Of a stretch of DNA of 35,528 bases, positions 13,252 through 21,544 are shown one piece after another. This DNA is from an uncultured Dysgonomonas sp. GTDB lineage: Bacteria; Bacteroidota; Bacteroidia; Bacteroidales; Dysgonomonadaceae. The notes under the pieces are model-generated. The model had not been told where the DNA came from and made no database searches. It worked only from the letters and a program-made list of their open reading frames with translations. The position numbers and the translations under genes were made by a program. Every line of letters starts with the position of its first letter. Position 1 is the first letter of the stretch. The stretch spans positions 1 to 35,528 of the forward strand of contig CALKIV010000051.1 of NCBI GenBank assembly GCA_937995835.1, written 5' to 3'.

Positions 13252-15219
13252 ATGTGCCCATTGAGTAAAACACCCTTTTTATTTCCTCTATTAGCCTTAA
13301 TAACTGGCATTCTAGTCCAGTATTATGGGCAAAACATAATTTGGAGTATGATTGCTCTCCTTGTAGGAGGTGTAATTATACTCCTATCTTATTTGCTGAA
13401 ATTAGAAAAACAATTTACTTATCGATGGGCTTTCGGACTAGGTGTTTTCTTCTCGTTTCTTGCTGTGGGAGGATTTCGGACATCCCTGAAGCAAGAGTCG
13501 TTGACATATAAACTGAGTGACACTTATCAAACCTATGTAGGTTACGTTATTGATACACCACAAGAAAAACCTCACTCTTTAGCCTGTAAAGTGCATCTTG
13601 AGAAAGATGATATTAATATTGTCTGCTATTTGGAGAAGGACAGTACGAGGCGATATCCTGAAGTTGGTGATCAAATCATCTTTGTAGGAGAGCTTCAAGC
13701 CTTTAAAAATAGTGGCAATCCTGATGGTTTCGATTATCAAAAATATATGTACAATCAGGGGATGACTGCTTCGGTCTATCTGCCAAATGTAATGTGGAAG
13801 TTGACAGGCGAACAAAGCCACTCTCTCTTTACTCAAGCCTTGAGGGTACGTCAACGTATTATGGAGTTATTCACGCAGATGGGATTCTCTGTAGATGAAC
13901 AAGCTATCCTTTCAGCACTAACGTTAGGTTATCAAAATGCCCTTTCTGAAGATCTGAAACAGGGATTCAGAACAACAGGTACTGTGCATGTGCTTTCAGT
14001 TAGTGGTTTGCATGTTGGTATAATCTATGGTCTGATTACATTCTTGTTAAGCTTTTTACCCCTTCACAATCGGCATAGTTGGATAAAGTCTGCGTTGGTG
14101 ATACTATTGCTTTGGAGCTATGCCTTCGTCACAGGTTTGCCTCCCTCTGTGGTGCGTGCCAGTGTGATGTTAACTGCATTTTGTGCTGCCGAAATTTTTA
14201 ATCGGAGAGGAAATTCGTTAAATAATCTGTTTGTCGCAGCATTTGCGATGCTACTTTATAATCCATTTCAGTTCTTTGATATTGGATTCCAGTTGAGCTG
14301 TCTTTCTGTGCTTTCTATCTTGGTGCTTTATCCTATACTGTTTGATAAGTTTAAGTCACGGTACAAATCTGTAAATATTGTAGTTGGATTGTTGGCTGTC
14401 TCTTTTGCTGCACAGTTGGCAACATTTCCACTCTGTTTGTATTACTTTGGCACATTTCCGACCTACTTTTTTCTAACCAATATTTTTATTGTTGTTTTAG
14501 TATCTCTCATCATTTACGGGGTAGTTCTAGTTTCTCTTCTCGGAGGCTTATCTGTCTATTTTTCTTTATCAGATGTGTGGCTTTGGTTGCCAATAGAATT
14601 GCTAAAGGGAATTGTTCAAGTAATGACTGGGCTGATCTCACTCTTCGAGAAAATGCCTTATGCTCTCATCGATCAGGTGAAAGTCTCATTTGTTGAATTA
14701 GTTTTGATCTATGCTATAATTCTGACGATGTTGACCGCACTAAGGAGGTTAAGTAGTAAGGCTATGATTGTATCACTTTCTTTTTCAGTCCTTTTATTAG
14801 TAATATTCTTAGTTGTTAAAATGAAAGATCATCAAGAAAAATATTTGATGGTTTTGAATAATAATAAAGAAACAGAGGTAGTCATAAAAACAGATGGTGA
14901 AAAGTACTCATTGGATGTGTCTGATAGGAGTGTGGAAAATCCGGTATATTGTTTAGGTAAAATACGGATTCTTCTTGTGAATGATATACTTGCATTGGAT
15001 AGAATGTCTGATGACATTTATGATGTCAATTATGCGATTGTGGCAGATCAGAGAATAAGAAGTGCTAACTTGTTGCATGATAAATATAAAATAGATACGC
15101 TCATTGTAGATGGAGTGTTGAAAAGCTATGTACGTAGACAACTAACTAAAGAATGTGAAAATAGGAAAATTCATATTTATGATGTTACTAAAAAGGGTGC
15201 GTATAGAATAAATTTTTAG
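13252..15219 (+). CDS. ComEC/Rec2-family membrane protein without a nuclease domain
   Basis: Polytopic inner-membrane protein of the ComEC family, in other bacteria the channel for DNA uptake. 655 residues from ATG 13252 (a GTG lies three bases earlier). N-terminal membrane helices are followed by a soluble OB-like segment around residues 80-180 (GDQIIFVGELQAFKNSGNPDGFDYQKY), then the competence core with LSVSGLHVGIIYG and VTGLPPSVVRASVM, and about eight further helices. The C-terminal soluble part after about residue 525 (from KMKDHQEKY) is short and lacks the metallo-beta-lactamase HxHxDH motif. No other competence gene is in the window. Transport of DNA is thus a family inference only. Confidence 0.85.
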   Translation: MCPLSKTPFLFPLLALITGILVQYYGQNIIWSMIALLVGGVIILLSYLLKLEKQFTYRWAFGLGVFFSFLAVGGFRTSLKQESLTYKLSDTYQTYVGYVIDTPQEKPHSLACKVHLEKDDINIVCYLEKDSTRRYPEVGDQIIFVGELQAFKNSGNPDGFDYQKYMYNQGMTASVYLPNVMWKLTGEQSHSLFTQALRVRQRIMELFTQMGFSVDEQAILSALTLGYQNALSEDLKQGFRTTGTVHVLSVSGLHVGIIYGLITFLLSFLPLHNRHSWIKSALVILLLWSYAFVTGLPPSVVRASVMLTAFCAAEIFNRRGNSLNNLFVAAFAMLLYNPFQFFDIGFQLSCLSVLSILVLYPILFDKFKSRYKSVNIVVGLLAVSFAAQLATFPLCLYYFGTFPTYFFLTNIFIVVLVSLIIYGVVLVSLLGGLSVYFSLSDVWLWLPIELLKGIVQVMTGLISLFEKMPYALIDQVKVSFVELVLIYAIILTMLTALRRLSSKAMIVSLSFSVLLLVIFLVVKMKDHQEKYLMVLNNNKETEVVIKTDGEKYSLDVSDRSVENPVYCLGKIRILLVNDILALDRMSDDIYDVNYAIVADQRIRSANLLHDKYKIDTLIVDGVLKSYVRRQLTKECENRKIHIYDVTKKGAYRINF

Positions 15220-15256
15220 TACTTTTGTTGACTAATTTAAAGACTTTGAAATAAAA

Positions 15257-16291
15257 ATGCTTTCGAAAGTTATTTTAGAAGATAGAGTGTCAGGAGTAAA
15301 ACATCTTTTGACAAAAAGAAATAAGATTGTGATTACTACCCATTTATCTCCTGATGGAGATGCCATGGGATCATCTTTGGGACTTTATCATTACCTAACA
15401 GACACGGGCTTTGATGTGAGAGTGATAGTACCCAACAGCTTCCCCTCTTTCCTTAATTGGATGAGTGGAGTTGATCGTGTTATCAATTTTGAAGAACAAG
15501 AAGACGAGGCTATTGCATTACTAAACGAGGCAGAATTGATTTTTTGTCTAGATTTTAATACTCCTAGTAGAGTAGGAAAGATAGCTCCACATTTGCTAGC
15601 AGCTCCTGCTAAAAAAGTATTAATAGATCATCATCCATTTCCGGATGAATTTTGTGATATCAAAATATCTCATCCAGAGATTGCTTCTACTTCAGAACTA
15701 GTTTTCAGACTGATCTGTCGTATGGGCGATTTTGATCTTATCACCAAAGATGGAGCAGAGTGTATCTGCACTGGTATTTTGACAGATACGGGAGGTTTGG
15801 CTTATAATTCTAATAGTCCTGAAATTTATTCAGTGATCAACCGTCTCTTGCAAATTGGTGTAGATAAAGACCAAATTTATAGAAATGTATTTAATAACTA
15901 TACAGTAGATCGTTTTAAACTTCAAGGCTATATCTTGTGCGAAAAACTAAAGGTGTATAATGAATTTAATACAGTGATGATTTCTCTCAACCTTGAGGAG
16001 CAGCGACGCTTTAATATGCAAAAAGGTGATACAGAGGGATTCTCTAATATGCCATTAAGTATTTCCGGAATAAAGTTTTCAATCTTTTTTAGAGAGGATG
16101 ATGTTAATGTTATTAAAATCTCTTTAAGATCGGTTGGTGATTTCCCTTGCAACAAGTTTGCGGCTGAATGCTTTAATGGTGGAGGACACCTTAATGCATC
16201 TGGAGGAGAATTTGAAGGTTCGCTAGAAGATGCTATCAAGATTTTCGAAGATACTTTACCCAAATATATATCATATTTAAATCCTAGATAA
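15257..16291 (+). CDS. DHH-family phosphoesterase (NrnA/RecJ-like)
   Basis: Predicted cytoplasmic manganese phosphoesterase degrading short oligonucleotides or cyclic dinucleotide products such as pApA. 344 residues, fitting NrnA-type enzymes rather than RecJ. Metal-site motifs are THLSPDGDAMGSS (28-40, Asp33 and Asp35), CLDFNTPSR with Asp99, and DHHPFPD (124-130). ILTDTGGLAYNS supplies a further Asp. The C-terminal DHHA1 part ends with the substrate-binding GGGHLNASGGEF. It lies in the rpe-comEC-DHH-DUF4827-glmM run, 37 bp after comEC; a TACTTTTG at 15220-15227 could be an internal promoter. Substrate preference cannot be fixed from sequence. Confidence 0.9.
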   Translation: MLSKVILEDRVSGVKHLLTKRNKIVITTHLSPDGDAMGSSLGLYHYLTDTGFDVRVIVPNSFPSFLNWMSGVDRVINFEEQEDEAIALLNEAELIFCLDFNTPSRVGKIAPHLLAAPAKKVLIDHHPFPDEFCDIKISHPEIASTSELVFRLICRMGDFDLITKDGAECICTGILTDTGGLAYNSNSPEIYSVINRLLQIGVDKDQIYRNVFNNYTVDRFKLQGYILCEKLKVYNEFNTVMISLNLEEQRRFNMQKGDTEGFSNMPLSISGIKFSIFFREDDVNVIKISLRSVGDFPCNKFAAECFNGGGHLNASGGEFEGSLEDAIKIFEDTLPKYISYLNPR

Positions 16292-16315
16292 TATTTAAAC
16301 TCATAACTGTTCTGC

Positions 16316-16927
16316 ATGAAAAAAATAATACATATTATATTGGCTATGGGCGCTCTCCTTTTTGTTGTGGGAGCATGTAGTGGAGACTCATACCAAAAGC
16401 GACTAGACAAACAGAAGAAGGCAATACGAAACTTTTTGTCGGACAATAGTATCAGTGTGATTCCATATCCTGAAACTCATATTTTTGGCGAAAATGAGTT
16501 TTGTGAAGCTGAAAATTCAGGAGTGTATTATCAGGTGATTAATCCTGGAGACTTATCAAGTGTCTTAGATACTCAATATCAAACAAAAGTGATTGTTAGA
16601 TTTGACAGTGTTTTGCACATGTCCTCTGGAGGGTATGAAAAAGGAAATAATCACAACAATCATTACGAAATAACATTTACTTATAATAATTCAGGGACAT
16701 ATTCTGGTGGATCTTATGGTAGCATTAATTGGCAATTCATGTCACCTTCCATTGTTGTGCCTTTGCAAAAAGGACTAGGTACAGGGGCAGAAGTGAATAT
16801 GATCATACCATTTAATAATGGATCATCTTATCAGATACAAGCTTATGAGCCATTCTATTTCGCTAGAATAAAATATCGTTTTAACCCACATGTGGGAGAA
16901 ACAGAAGAACCTGAAAGTAAAGATTAA
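16316..16927 (+). CDS. DUF4827-type lipoprotein
   Basis: Unknown function. 203 residues with a lipoprotein signal (V-G-A-C21). The charged segment SYQKRLDKQKKAIRNFLSDNSISVI and the later PLQKGLGTGAEVNMIIPF and EPFYFARIKYRF match what I recall of DUF4827 proteins, which sit beside glmM in Bacteroides; the FKBP-like flavour of these parts (periplasmic, ending in an unstructured Glu-rich tail EETEEPESKD) is suggestive only. It lies 24 bp after the DHH gene and 21 bp before glmM, so it is almost certainly in the same transcript. Family name moderately sure. Confidence 0.75.
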   Translation: MKKIIHIILAMGALLFVVGACSGDSYQKRLDKQKKAIRNFLSDNSISVIPYPETHIFGENEFCEAENSGVYYQVINPGDLSSVLDTQYQTKVIVRFDSVLHMSSGGYEKGNNHNNHYEITFTYNNSGTYSGGSYGSINWQFMSPSIVVPLQKGLGTGAEVNMIIPFNNGSSYQIQAYEPFYFARIKYRFNPHVGETEEPESKD

Positions 16928-16948
16928 ATAGATTAAAATAATTTATTG

Positions 16949-18334
16949 ATGGCATTAATAAAATCGATATCAGGTATAAGAGGTACTATTGGAGGAAAAG
17001 TAGGAGAAGGCTTGAGTCCTGTAGATACTGTTAAGTTTGTTGCTGCTTATGCAACATTGATTAAGAAAATATCAAAAAGCAATACGAATAAAATAGTAGT
17101 TGGGCGCGATGCGAGAATCTCTGGCAAGATGATGGAACATCTTGTTGTTGGCACGCTGATGGGAATGGGCTTCGATGTGGTGAACATTGGGCTTGCAACT
17201 ACTCCAACAACAGAGGTAGCTGTGACTATGGAAAAAGCTTGTGGAGGAATCATCCTTACAGCTAGTCATAACCCTCGTCAATGGAATGCGCTGAAACTTC
17301 TCAATGAAGATGGCGAATTCTTGAATGCCAAACAAGGTGAAGAGGTACTCCAATTGGCAGAAGCAGAAGACTTCAGTTTTGTTGAAGTAGATCATCTTGG
17401 TAAAGTGACAGAAGCTGACTATACTCAAAAACATATAGATGCTGTTCTTGCTCTAAAATTAGTAGACGTAGAGGCTATCAAAGCTGCTGAATTTGAAGTG
17501 ACAATCGATTGTGTTAATTCAGTAGGAGGAATCGTTATCCCCAAGTTGCTGGAGCAATTAGGTGTTAAGAAAGTACATGAACTTTATACTACTCCTGATG
17601 GTAACTTCCCTCACAATCCGGAACCGCTTCCTGAACATCTGAAAGACTTATCTAAACTGACCAAAGAGTCAGGAGCTCATGTGGGCTTTTCTGTAGATCC
17701 GGATGTAGATCGTTTGGCTATTGTGTGTGAAAACGGTGATATGTTTGGCGAAGAGTATACTTTGGTGGCATGTGCTGACTATGTTCTAAAACATACTCCA
17801 GGTAATACAGTTTCTAATCTTAGTTCCAGTCGAGCTTTGCGCGATGTAACAGAACAAAGGGGAGGCAAGTATCAAGCATCAGCAGTAGGCGAAGTGAATG
17901 TAACTACATTGATGAAAACTACGAATGCCATTATAGGTGGAGAAGGTAATGGAGGAATCATTTACCCTGAGAGCCATTATGGTCGTGATGCCTTAATCGG
18001 AATTGCTCTTTTCTTGAGCCATATGGCGCATGAAAAGAAAAAAGTGAGTGAGATTAGAGCTTCATATCCTCAATATTACATTGCCAAACAAAAAGTAGAT
18101 TTGACAGCAGGAATAGATGTAGATGCTATACTAGAAGCTGTGAAATTGAAATATGCATCGGAAACAATAACAGATATCGACGGAGTGAAGATTGATTTTC
18201 CTGACAAATGGGTGCATCTAAGAAAATCGAATACAGAACCGATTATTCGGGTCTATTCAGAGGCGCAGACCATGGATGCTGCTCAAGAGATAGGGCAGCA
18301 AGTGATGAATGTTATCAGAGAATTAGCAAAATAA
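16949..18334 (+). CDS. glmM: Phosphoglucosamine mutase
   Basis: Converts glucosamine-6-phosphate to glucosamine-1-phosphate, feeding UDP-GlcNAc for murein and glycans. 461 residues from ATG 16949; a TTG three bases earlier would add one residue. Alpha-D-phosphohexomutase landmarks are ISGIRG (7-12), the phosphoserine loop ILTASHNP (Ser106), metal-binding SVDPDVDRLAI, sugar-binding GEGNGGII and the phosphate-binding RKSNTEPIIRVYSEA. The alternatives phosphomannomutase or phosphoglucomutase cannot be wholly excluded by motifs, but length and the Bacteroidetes context support GlmM. Last gene of its operon; a terminator follows 6 bp after the stop. Confidence 0.88.
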   Translation: MALIKSISGIRGTIGGKVGEGLSPVDTVKFVAAYATLIKKISKSNTNKIVVGRDARISGKMMEHLVVGTLMGMGFDVVNIGLATTPTTEVAVTMEKACGGIILTASHNPRQWNALKLLNEDGEFLNAKQGEEVLQLAEAEDFSFVEVDHLGKVTEADYTQKHIDAVLALKLVDVEAIKAAEFEVTIDCVNSVGGIVIPKLLEQLGVKKVHELYTTPDGNFPHNPEPLPEHLKDLSKLTKESGAHVGFSVDPDVDRLAIVCENGDMFGEEYTLVACADYVLKHTPGNTVSNLSSSRALRDVTEQRGGKYQASAVGEVNVTTLMKTTNAIIGGEGNGGIIYPESHYGRDALIGIALFLSHMAHEKKKVSEIRASYPQYYIAKQKVDLTAGIDVDAILEAVKLKYASETITDIDGVKIDFPDKWVHLRKSNTEPIIRVYSEAQTMDAAQEIGQQVMNVIRELAK

Positions 18335-18340
18335 TTATAT

Positions 18341-18373
18341 AAAAGACAGCCTTATGAAAGCTGTCTTTTTTTA
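18341..18373 (+). terminator. Rho-independent terminator after glmM
   Basis: AAAAGACAGC pairs with GCTGTCTTTT around a 9-nt loop, with a T run continuing to TTTTTT. It closes the rpe-glmM operon. Confidence 0.85.
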
Positions 18374-18403
18374 TGTAAAGATATAAATGGTCTAACTTTT
18401 TCT

Positions 18404-18447
18404 TATTTTTGTTCAATGGTAAAGATAGATGTGAGTGTCTATTGAAC
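18404..18447 (+). promoter_or_regulatory. -7 box and leader hairpin of the DUF2461 gene
   Basis: TATTTTTG at 18404-18411 fits TAnnTTTG. Right after it, GTTCAATGG (18411-18419) can pair with CTATTGAAC (18439-18447), while an alternative stem ATAGA / TCTAT (18425-18442) shares bases with it. The predicted leader to the start codon at 18509 is about 90 nt. Confidence 0.35.
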
Positions 18448-18508
18448 AAGGAGACGTAATAGTACTTGTGTAACTGTAAGCACCTGCTATAATTTAAGTG
18501 AAAGATTT

Positions 18509-19192
18509 ATGAACTATACATTTTCAGGATTTACAAAAGAAACTTTTCAGTTTTTTAGAGAGTTGGAGCAAAACAACACTAAAGAGTGGTTTGATCAGAA
18601 TAGAAAACGTTATGAGGTGGAGGTTCGAGATCGCTTCAAGGAGTTATGTGTCTCGTTAGAGCCAGCGATGAAGAGTATTGATGTGGATTTCGATTTGCGG
18701 CCACATCGTTGCATTTCTCGTATCAATAGAGATACACGTTTCTCTAAGGATAAGAGTCCTTACAAAACGCATCTTTGGATGAGCTTCATGCTTCCTGCCA
18801 CTTCTGAAGAGTGGATAGGACTTCCCGGTTTTTTTCTTGAACTAAGTGCGGAGAGCTATGTTTATGGCATGGGGCTTTATATGCCCAAGAGAGCAATCAT
18901 GGACGATTTTAGAGATCATATGAGTTATCGAGCATCTGAATTTCAAGAAGTCACACAAAAGATAGTTCTTGATAGAGGATTCGCCATTGGCGGAGAAGAG
19001 TATAAGCGTCCTTTGAAGAATGAGTTAGGAGAATATTTCCAACAATGGTATCACCGAAAAGGAGTTTATGTTTCTAAAACTTGTACAAATGGAAGTGAAG
19101 TCTTTTCTTCTGATTTCCAAAAGATCATTCAAGATGATTTTTTAGCATTAGAATGGTTGTATAGTTTCATGAAGCAGAGTATCCCGGAATAA
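18509..19192 (+). CDS. DUF2461 (TIGR02453) family protein
   Basis: Widespread conserved protein of unknown function. 227 residues, the standard length. Family wording is clear: FSGFTKETFQFFRELEQNNTKEWFDQNRKRYE at the N-terminus, then RPHRCISRINRDTRFSKDKSPYKTH and the later PKRAIMDDFRDHM. There is no signal peptide, so it is cytoplasmic. It has its own promoter-like element and precedes ddh by 66 bp on the same strand; whether they share a transcript is open. Confidence 0.88.
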   Translation: MNYTFSGFTKETFQFFRELEQNNTKEWFDQNRKRYEVEVRDRFKELCVSLEPAMKSIDVDFDLRPHRCISRINRDTRFSKDKSPYKTHLWMSFMLPATSEEWIGLPGFFLELSAESYVYGMGLYMPKRAIMDDFRDHMSYRASEFQEVTQKIVLDRGFAIGGEEYKRPLKNELGEYFQQWYHRKGVYVSKTCTNGSEVFSSDFQKIIQDDFLALEWLYSFMKQSIPE

Positions 19193-19258
19193 AAAATATA
19201 AAAATACTATACTAGGTCTTTGACCAATTTAAATAACCAATTAAATATATTTAGACAG

Positions 19259-20155
19259 ATGAAAAAAATAAGAGCAGCAATAGTCGGTTATGGCAATATT
19301 GGAAAATTTGTATTAGATGCGTTGATAGCAGCGCCAGACTTTGAAGTGGCTGGCATTGTGCGTCGAGATCCAAATAATGTACCTGAGGAACTCAAGAAGT
19401 ATAGTGTTGTCAGCTCCATCACAGAATTGAAAAATGTAGATGTTGCTGTATTGAGTGCGCCCACTCGTAAGGTAGAAGAGTACGCAATCGAATGCTTGAA
19501 GTTGGGGATTAATACTGTGGACAGTTACGATATTCATGGAGGAATTGTAGATCTTCGCCGTAGCCTAGATAAAGTGGCAAAAGAAAATAATAAGGTTTCC
19601 ATTATTTCTGCGGGCTGGGATCCGGGGACAGACTCTATGATTCGTTCGATCATGGAATTTATGGCACCCAAAGGAATCACTTATACCAACTTTGGTCCGG
19701 GGATGAGTATGGGACACTCTGTGGCTGCTAAGGCTATTGATGGGGTTAAGGATGCTTTGTCTATGACTATTCCATTGGGTACAGGAGTGCATCGCCGTAT
19801 GGTTTATATTGAGTTGCAGGAGGGTTACGATTTTAATCAAGTGGCATCAGCATTAAAAGCAGATGATTACTTTGCGCATGATGAAACTCATGTTAAGCAA
19901 GTTGTTTCAGTGGATGCCCTAAAAGATATGGGGCATGGAGTGAATATGGTACGCAAAGGTGTGTCAGGGAATACTCAAAATCAATTACTTGAATTTGATA
20001 TGAAGATCAATAATCCGGCTCTCACTTCACAAGTGCTTGTTGCAGCAGCTCGTGCAGCTATGAAGCAGCAGGCAGGAGCATATACTATGATAGAAGTGCC
20101 TGTGATCGACTTTATCTACGGAGATAGAGAAGATTTGATCAGGAAATTAGTGTAA
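19259..20155 (+). CDS. ddh: meso-Diaminopimelate dehydrogenase
   Basis: NADPH-dependent enzyme making meso-diaminopimelate directly from tetrahydrodipicolinate, a one-step route to the murein crosslinking residue and lysine. 298 residues from ATG 19259; the frame could extend to a TTG at 19220, but MKKIRAAIVGYGNIG is the proper Rossmann start. Motifs are VGYGNIGKFV (7-16, dinucleotide binding), GIVRRDP (NADP-specific Arg pair), DSYDIHGGI, AGWDPGTDSM, and NFGPGMSMGHSVAAKAIDGV, all typical of this family. A clear terminator follows. Together with glmM and the two L,D-transpeptidases it supplies or uses parts of the m-DAP murein. Confidence 0.92.
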   Translation: MKKIRAAIVGYGNIGKFVLDALIAAPDFEVAGIVRRDPNNVPEELKKYSVVSSITELKNVDVAVLSAPTRKVEEYAIECLKLGINTVDSYDIHGGIVDLRRSLDKVAKENNKVSIISAGWDPGTDSMIRSIMEFMAPKGITYTNFGPGMSMGHSVAAKAIDGVKDALSMTIPLGTGVHRRMVYIELQEGYDFNQVASALKADDYFAHDETHVKQVVSVDALKDMGHGVNMVRKGVSGNTQNQLLEFDMKINNPALTSQVLVAAARAAMKQQAGAYTMIEVPVIDFIYGDREDLIRKLV

Positions 20156-20180
20156 TATTCATATTAATCATATTGAGGTG

Positions 20181-20221
20181 ATAACTTTCTCTAGCAAGCT
20201 ATGAGAAAGTTATTATTATTT
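20181..20221 (+). terminator. Terminator after ddh
   Basis: Perfect 11-bp stem ATAACTTTCTC / GAGAAAGTTAT (20181-20191 with 20203-20213), with extra TAGC/GCTA pairing inside the loop, then an AT-rich tail TATTATTT. It begins 25 bp after the ddh stop. Confidence 0.7.
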
Positions 20222-20250
20222 AAAATAACTAACCACATAGATGTAAAGCT

Positions 20251-20628
20251 ATGAAAAAAGGAAAAATGCTGGTGATGTTGATCTGTTTTGTTTTGGCTAC
20301 AGGAAGTGTAGTTGCTAAAGATGGTGAAGCAGAGCTGAATAGAAGAATAGAATATCATCAAGATGAAGTTGAAGAAAATTATGCTAAAGATAATTTTCAT
20401 GTTTACTATAATGGATTTGTAATAAAAGATGCTTCAGCATCTAGCTTCGAGATTCTGGAAGATGGATATGCTAGAGACAGATTTTATGCATATTACAGAG
20501 GTGAAAAAATAGCTAACAGTTCTGGGTTAGAGTATTTGGGGAAAGGATATGCAAAGGATAGGTTTTCTGTTTATTACAAAGGCGTTAAAATACGAGAGGC
20601 ATCCGTTAATTCTTTTAAAGTATTATAA
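20251..20628 (+). CDS. Exported DKNYY-type repeat protein
   Basis: Small exported protein of 125 residues; function unknown. N-terminal signal peptide (residues 1-22, cleavage near V-A-K). The mature part is mainly three repeats of about 26 residues: 44-69, 73-96 and 100-125, each with the form Y-A-(K/R)-D-x-F-x-x-Y-Y-x-G-x-x-I ... L. This agrees with the DKNYY family pattern (D-K-N/x-x-V-Y-Y-x-G). The repeats have diverged from one another, so this is not a recent expansion. The gene ends 5 bp before ispE and probably shares its transcript, an odd partner for an isoprenoid enzyme. Confidence 0.75.
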   Translation: MKKGKMLVMLICFVLATGSVVAKDGEAELNRRIEYHQDEVEENYAKDNFHVYYNGFVIKDASASSFEILEDGYARDRFYAYYRGEKIANSSGLEYLGKGYAKDRFSVYYKGVKIREASVNSFKVL

Positions 20629-20633
20629 GACTT

Positions 20634-21449
20634 ATGATCTACTTTCCAAATGCAAAAATAAATTTAGGACTCAATATTGTTTCTAAGCGTCCTGATGGTT
20701 ATCATAATCTGGAGACTATTTTCTATCCCATAGCTATAAAAGATGGGTTGGAGATAATAGAAAAAGATGGACTCAGAGAGGATGTTTTTGTGCTACATGG
20801 CATCCAAATAGAAGGATCGCAAGAAGATAATCTTGTGATGAAGGCACTTCGTCTGATGCGTAAACATTATTCATTTCCTTTTCTTGAAGTTCATTTGTTG
20901 AAGAAAATCCCATTTGGTGCAGGAATAGGAGGGGGATCGGCAGATGCCGCTTTTATGTTAAGGCTGATCAATGATCATTATGACTTGAAAGCGACTACGC
21001 AAGAACTAGTAGAGTTTGCACAAACCTTGGGTGCTGATTGTCCTTTTTTTATTCATAACAAGCCTATGTATGCCGAAGGAATAGGTGAGAAACTGGAAGA
21101 AGTTGATTTGTCTCTAGAGAAATATCATCTGGTTTTAGTCAAACCTGATATCTTTATTTCTACAAAAGATGCTTTTTCAAAGATAATCCCTACACAACCA
21201 AGACTTAACCTGAGAGAAATTGCAAAATTGCCAATAAGAGAATGGCGAGGAAAAATGGAGAATGACTTTGAGAAAAGTATATCCACATTGTTTCCTCAGA
21301 TCGATAAAATTAAAAATGAACTTTATACTTTGGGGGCTGTTTATTCTTCTATGTCAGGTTCAGGTTCGTCTGTCTATGGAATATTTGAAGAATTGCCAAC
21401 GGGCTTAGAGCAGAAGTTTTCAGACTGTTTTGTTTGGAAACAATCTTGA
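20634..21449 (+). CDS. ispE: 4-diphosphocytidyl-2-C-methyl-D-erythritol kinase
   Basis: Phosphorylates CDP-methylerythritol in the MEP pathway, leading to isoprenoids such as undecaprenyl phosphate and menaquinone side chains. 271 residues, normal size. GHMP kinase motifs are PNAKINLGLNI (5-15, catalytic Lys8), KRPDGYHNLETIF (18-30), the ATP loop PFGAGIGGGSADAAF (93-107), LGADCPFFI and the final MSGSGSSVYGIF. It starts 5 bp after the DKNYY-type gene. No other MEP gene is present here. Confidence 0.95.
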   Translation: MIYFPNAKINLGLNIVSKRPDGYHNLETIFYPIAIKDGLEIIEKDGLREDVFVLHGIQIEGSQEDNLVMKALRLMRKHYSFPFLEVHLLKKIPFGAGIGGGSADAAFMLRLINDHYDLKATTQELVEFAQTLGADCPFFIHNKPMYAEGIGEKLEEVDLSLEKYHLVLVKPDIFISTKDAFSKIIPTQPRLNLREIAKLPIREWRGKMENDFEKSISTLFPQIDKIKNELYTLGAVYSSMSGSGSSVYGIFEELPTGLEQKFSDCFVWKQS

Positions 21450-21500
21450 TCAAGCTCTAGGTAAAAGCCATTTCTTTAAAATGATTCTAGAATAAATTCG

Positions 21501-21508
21501 TATCTTTG
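21501..21508 (+). promoter_or_regulatory. -7 box of the lytic transglycosylase-uvrA unit
   Basis: TATCTTTG, a perfect -7 element 36 bp before the start codon at 21545, located after the ispE stop. Confidence 0.5.
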
Positions 21509-21544
21509 CAGACTCATTTTACATAAGAAAGGATATTATCATTT

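Noticed and set aside
15928..16446. 172-codon open frame antisense to the DHH phosphoesterase and DUF4827 genes
   Set aside because: It overlaps two well-supported genes, with no recognisable domain; a shadow of their codon bias.
19220..19258. TTG start extending ddh by 13 residues
   Set aside because: The standard family N-terminus begins at MKKIRAAIVGYG (19259).
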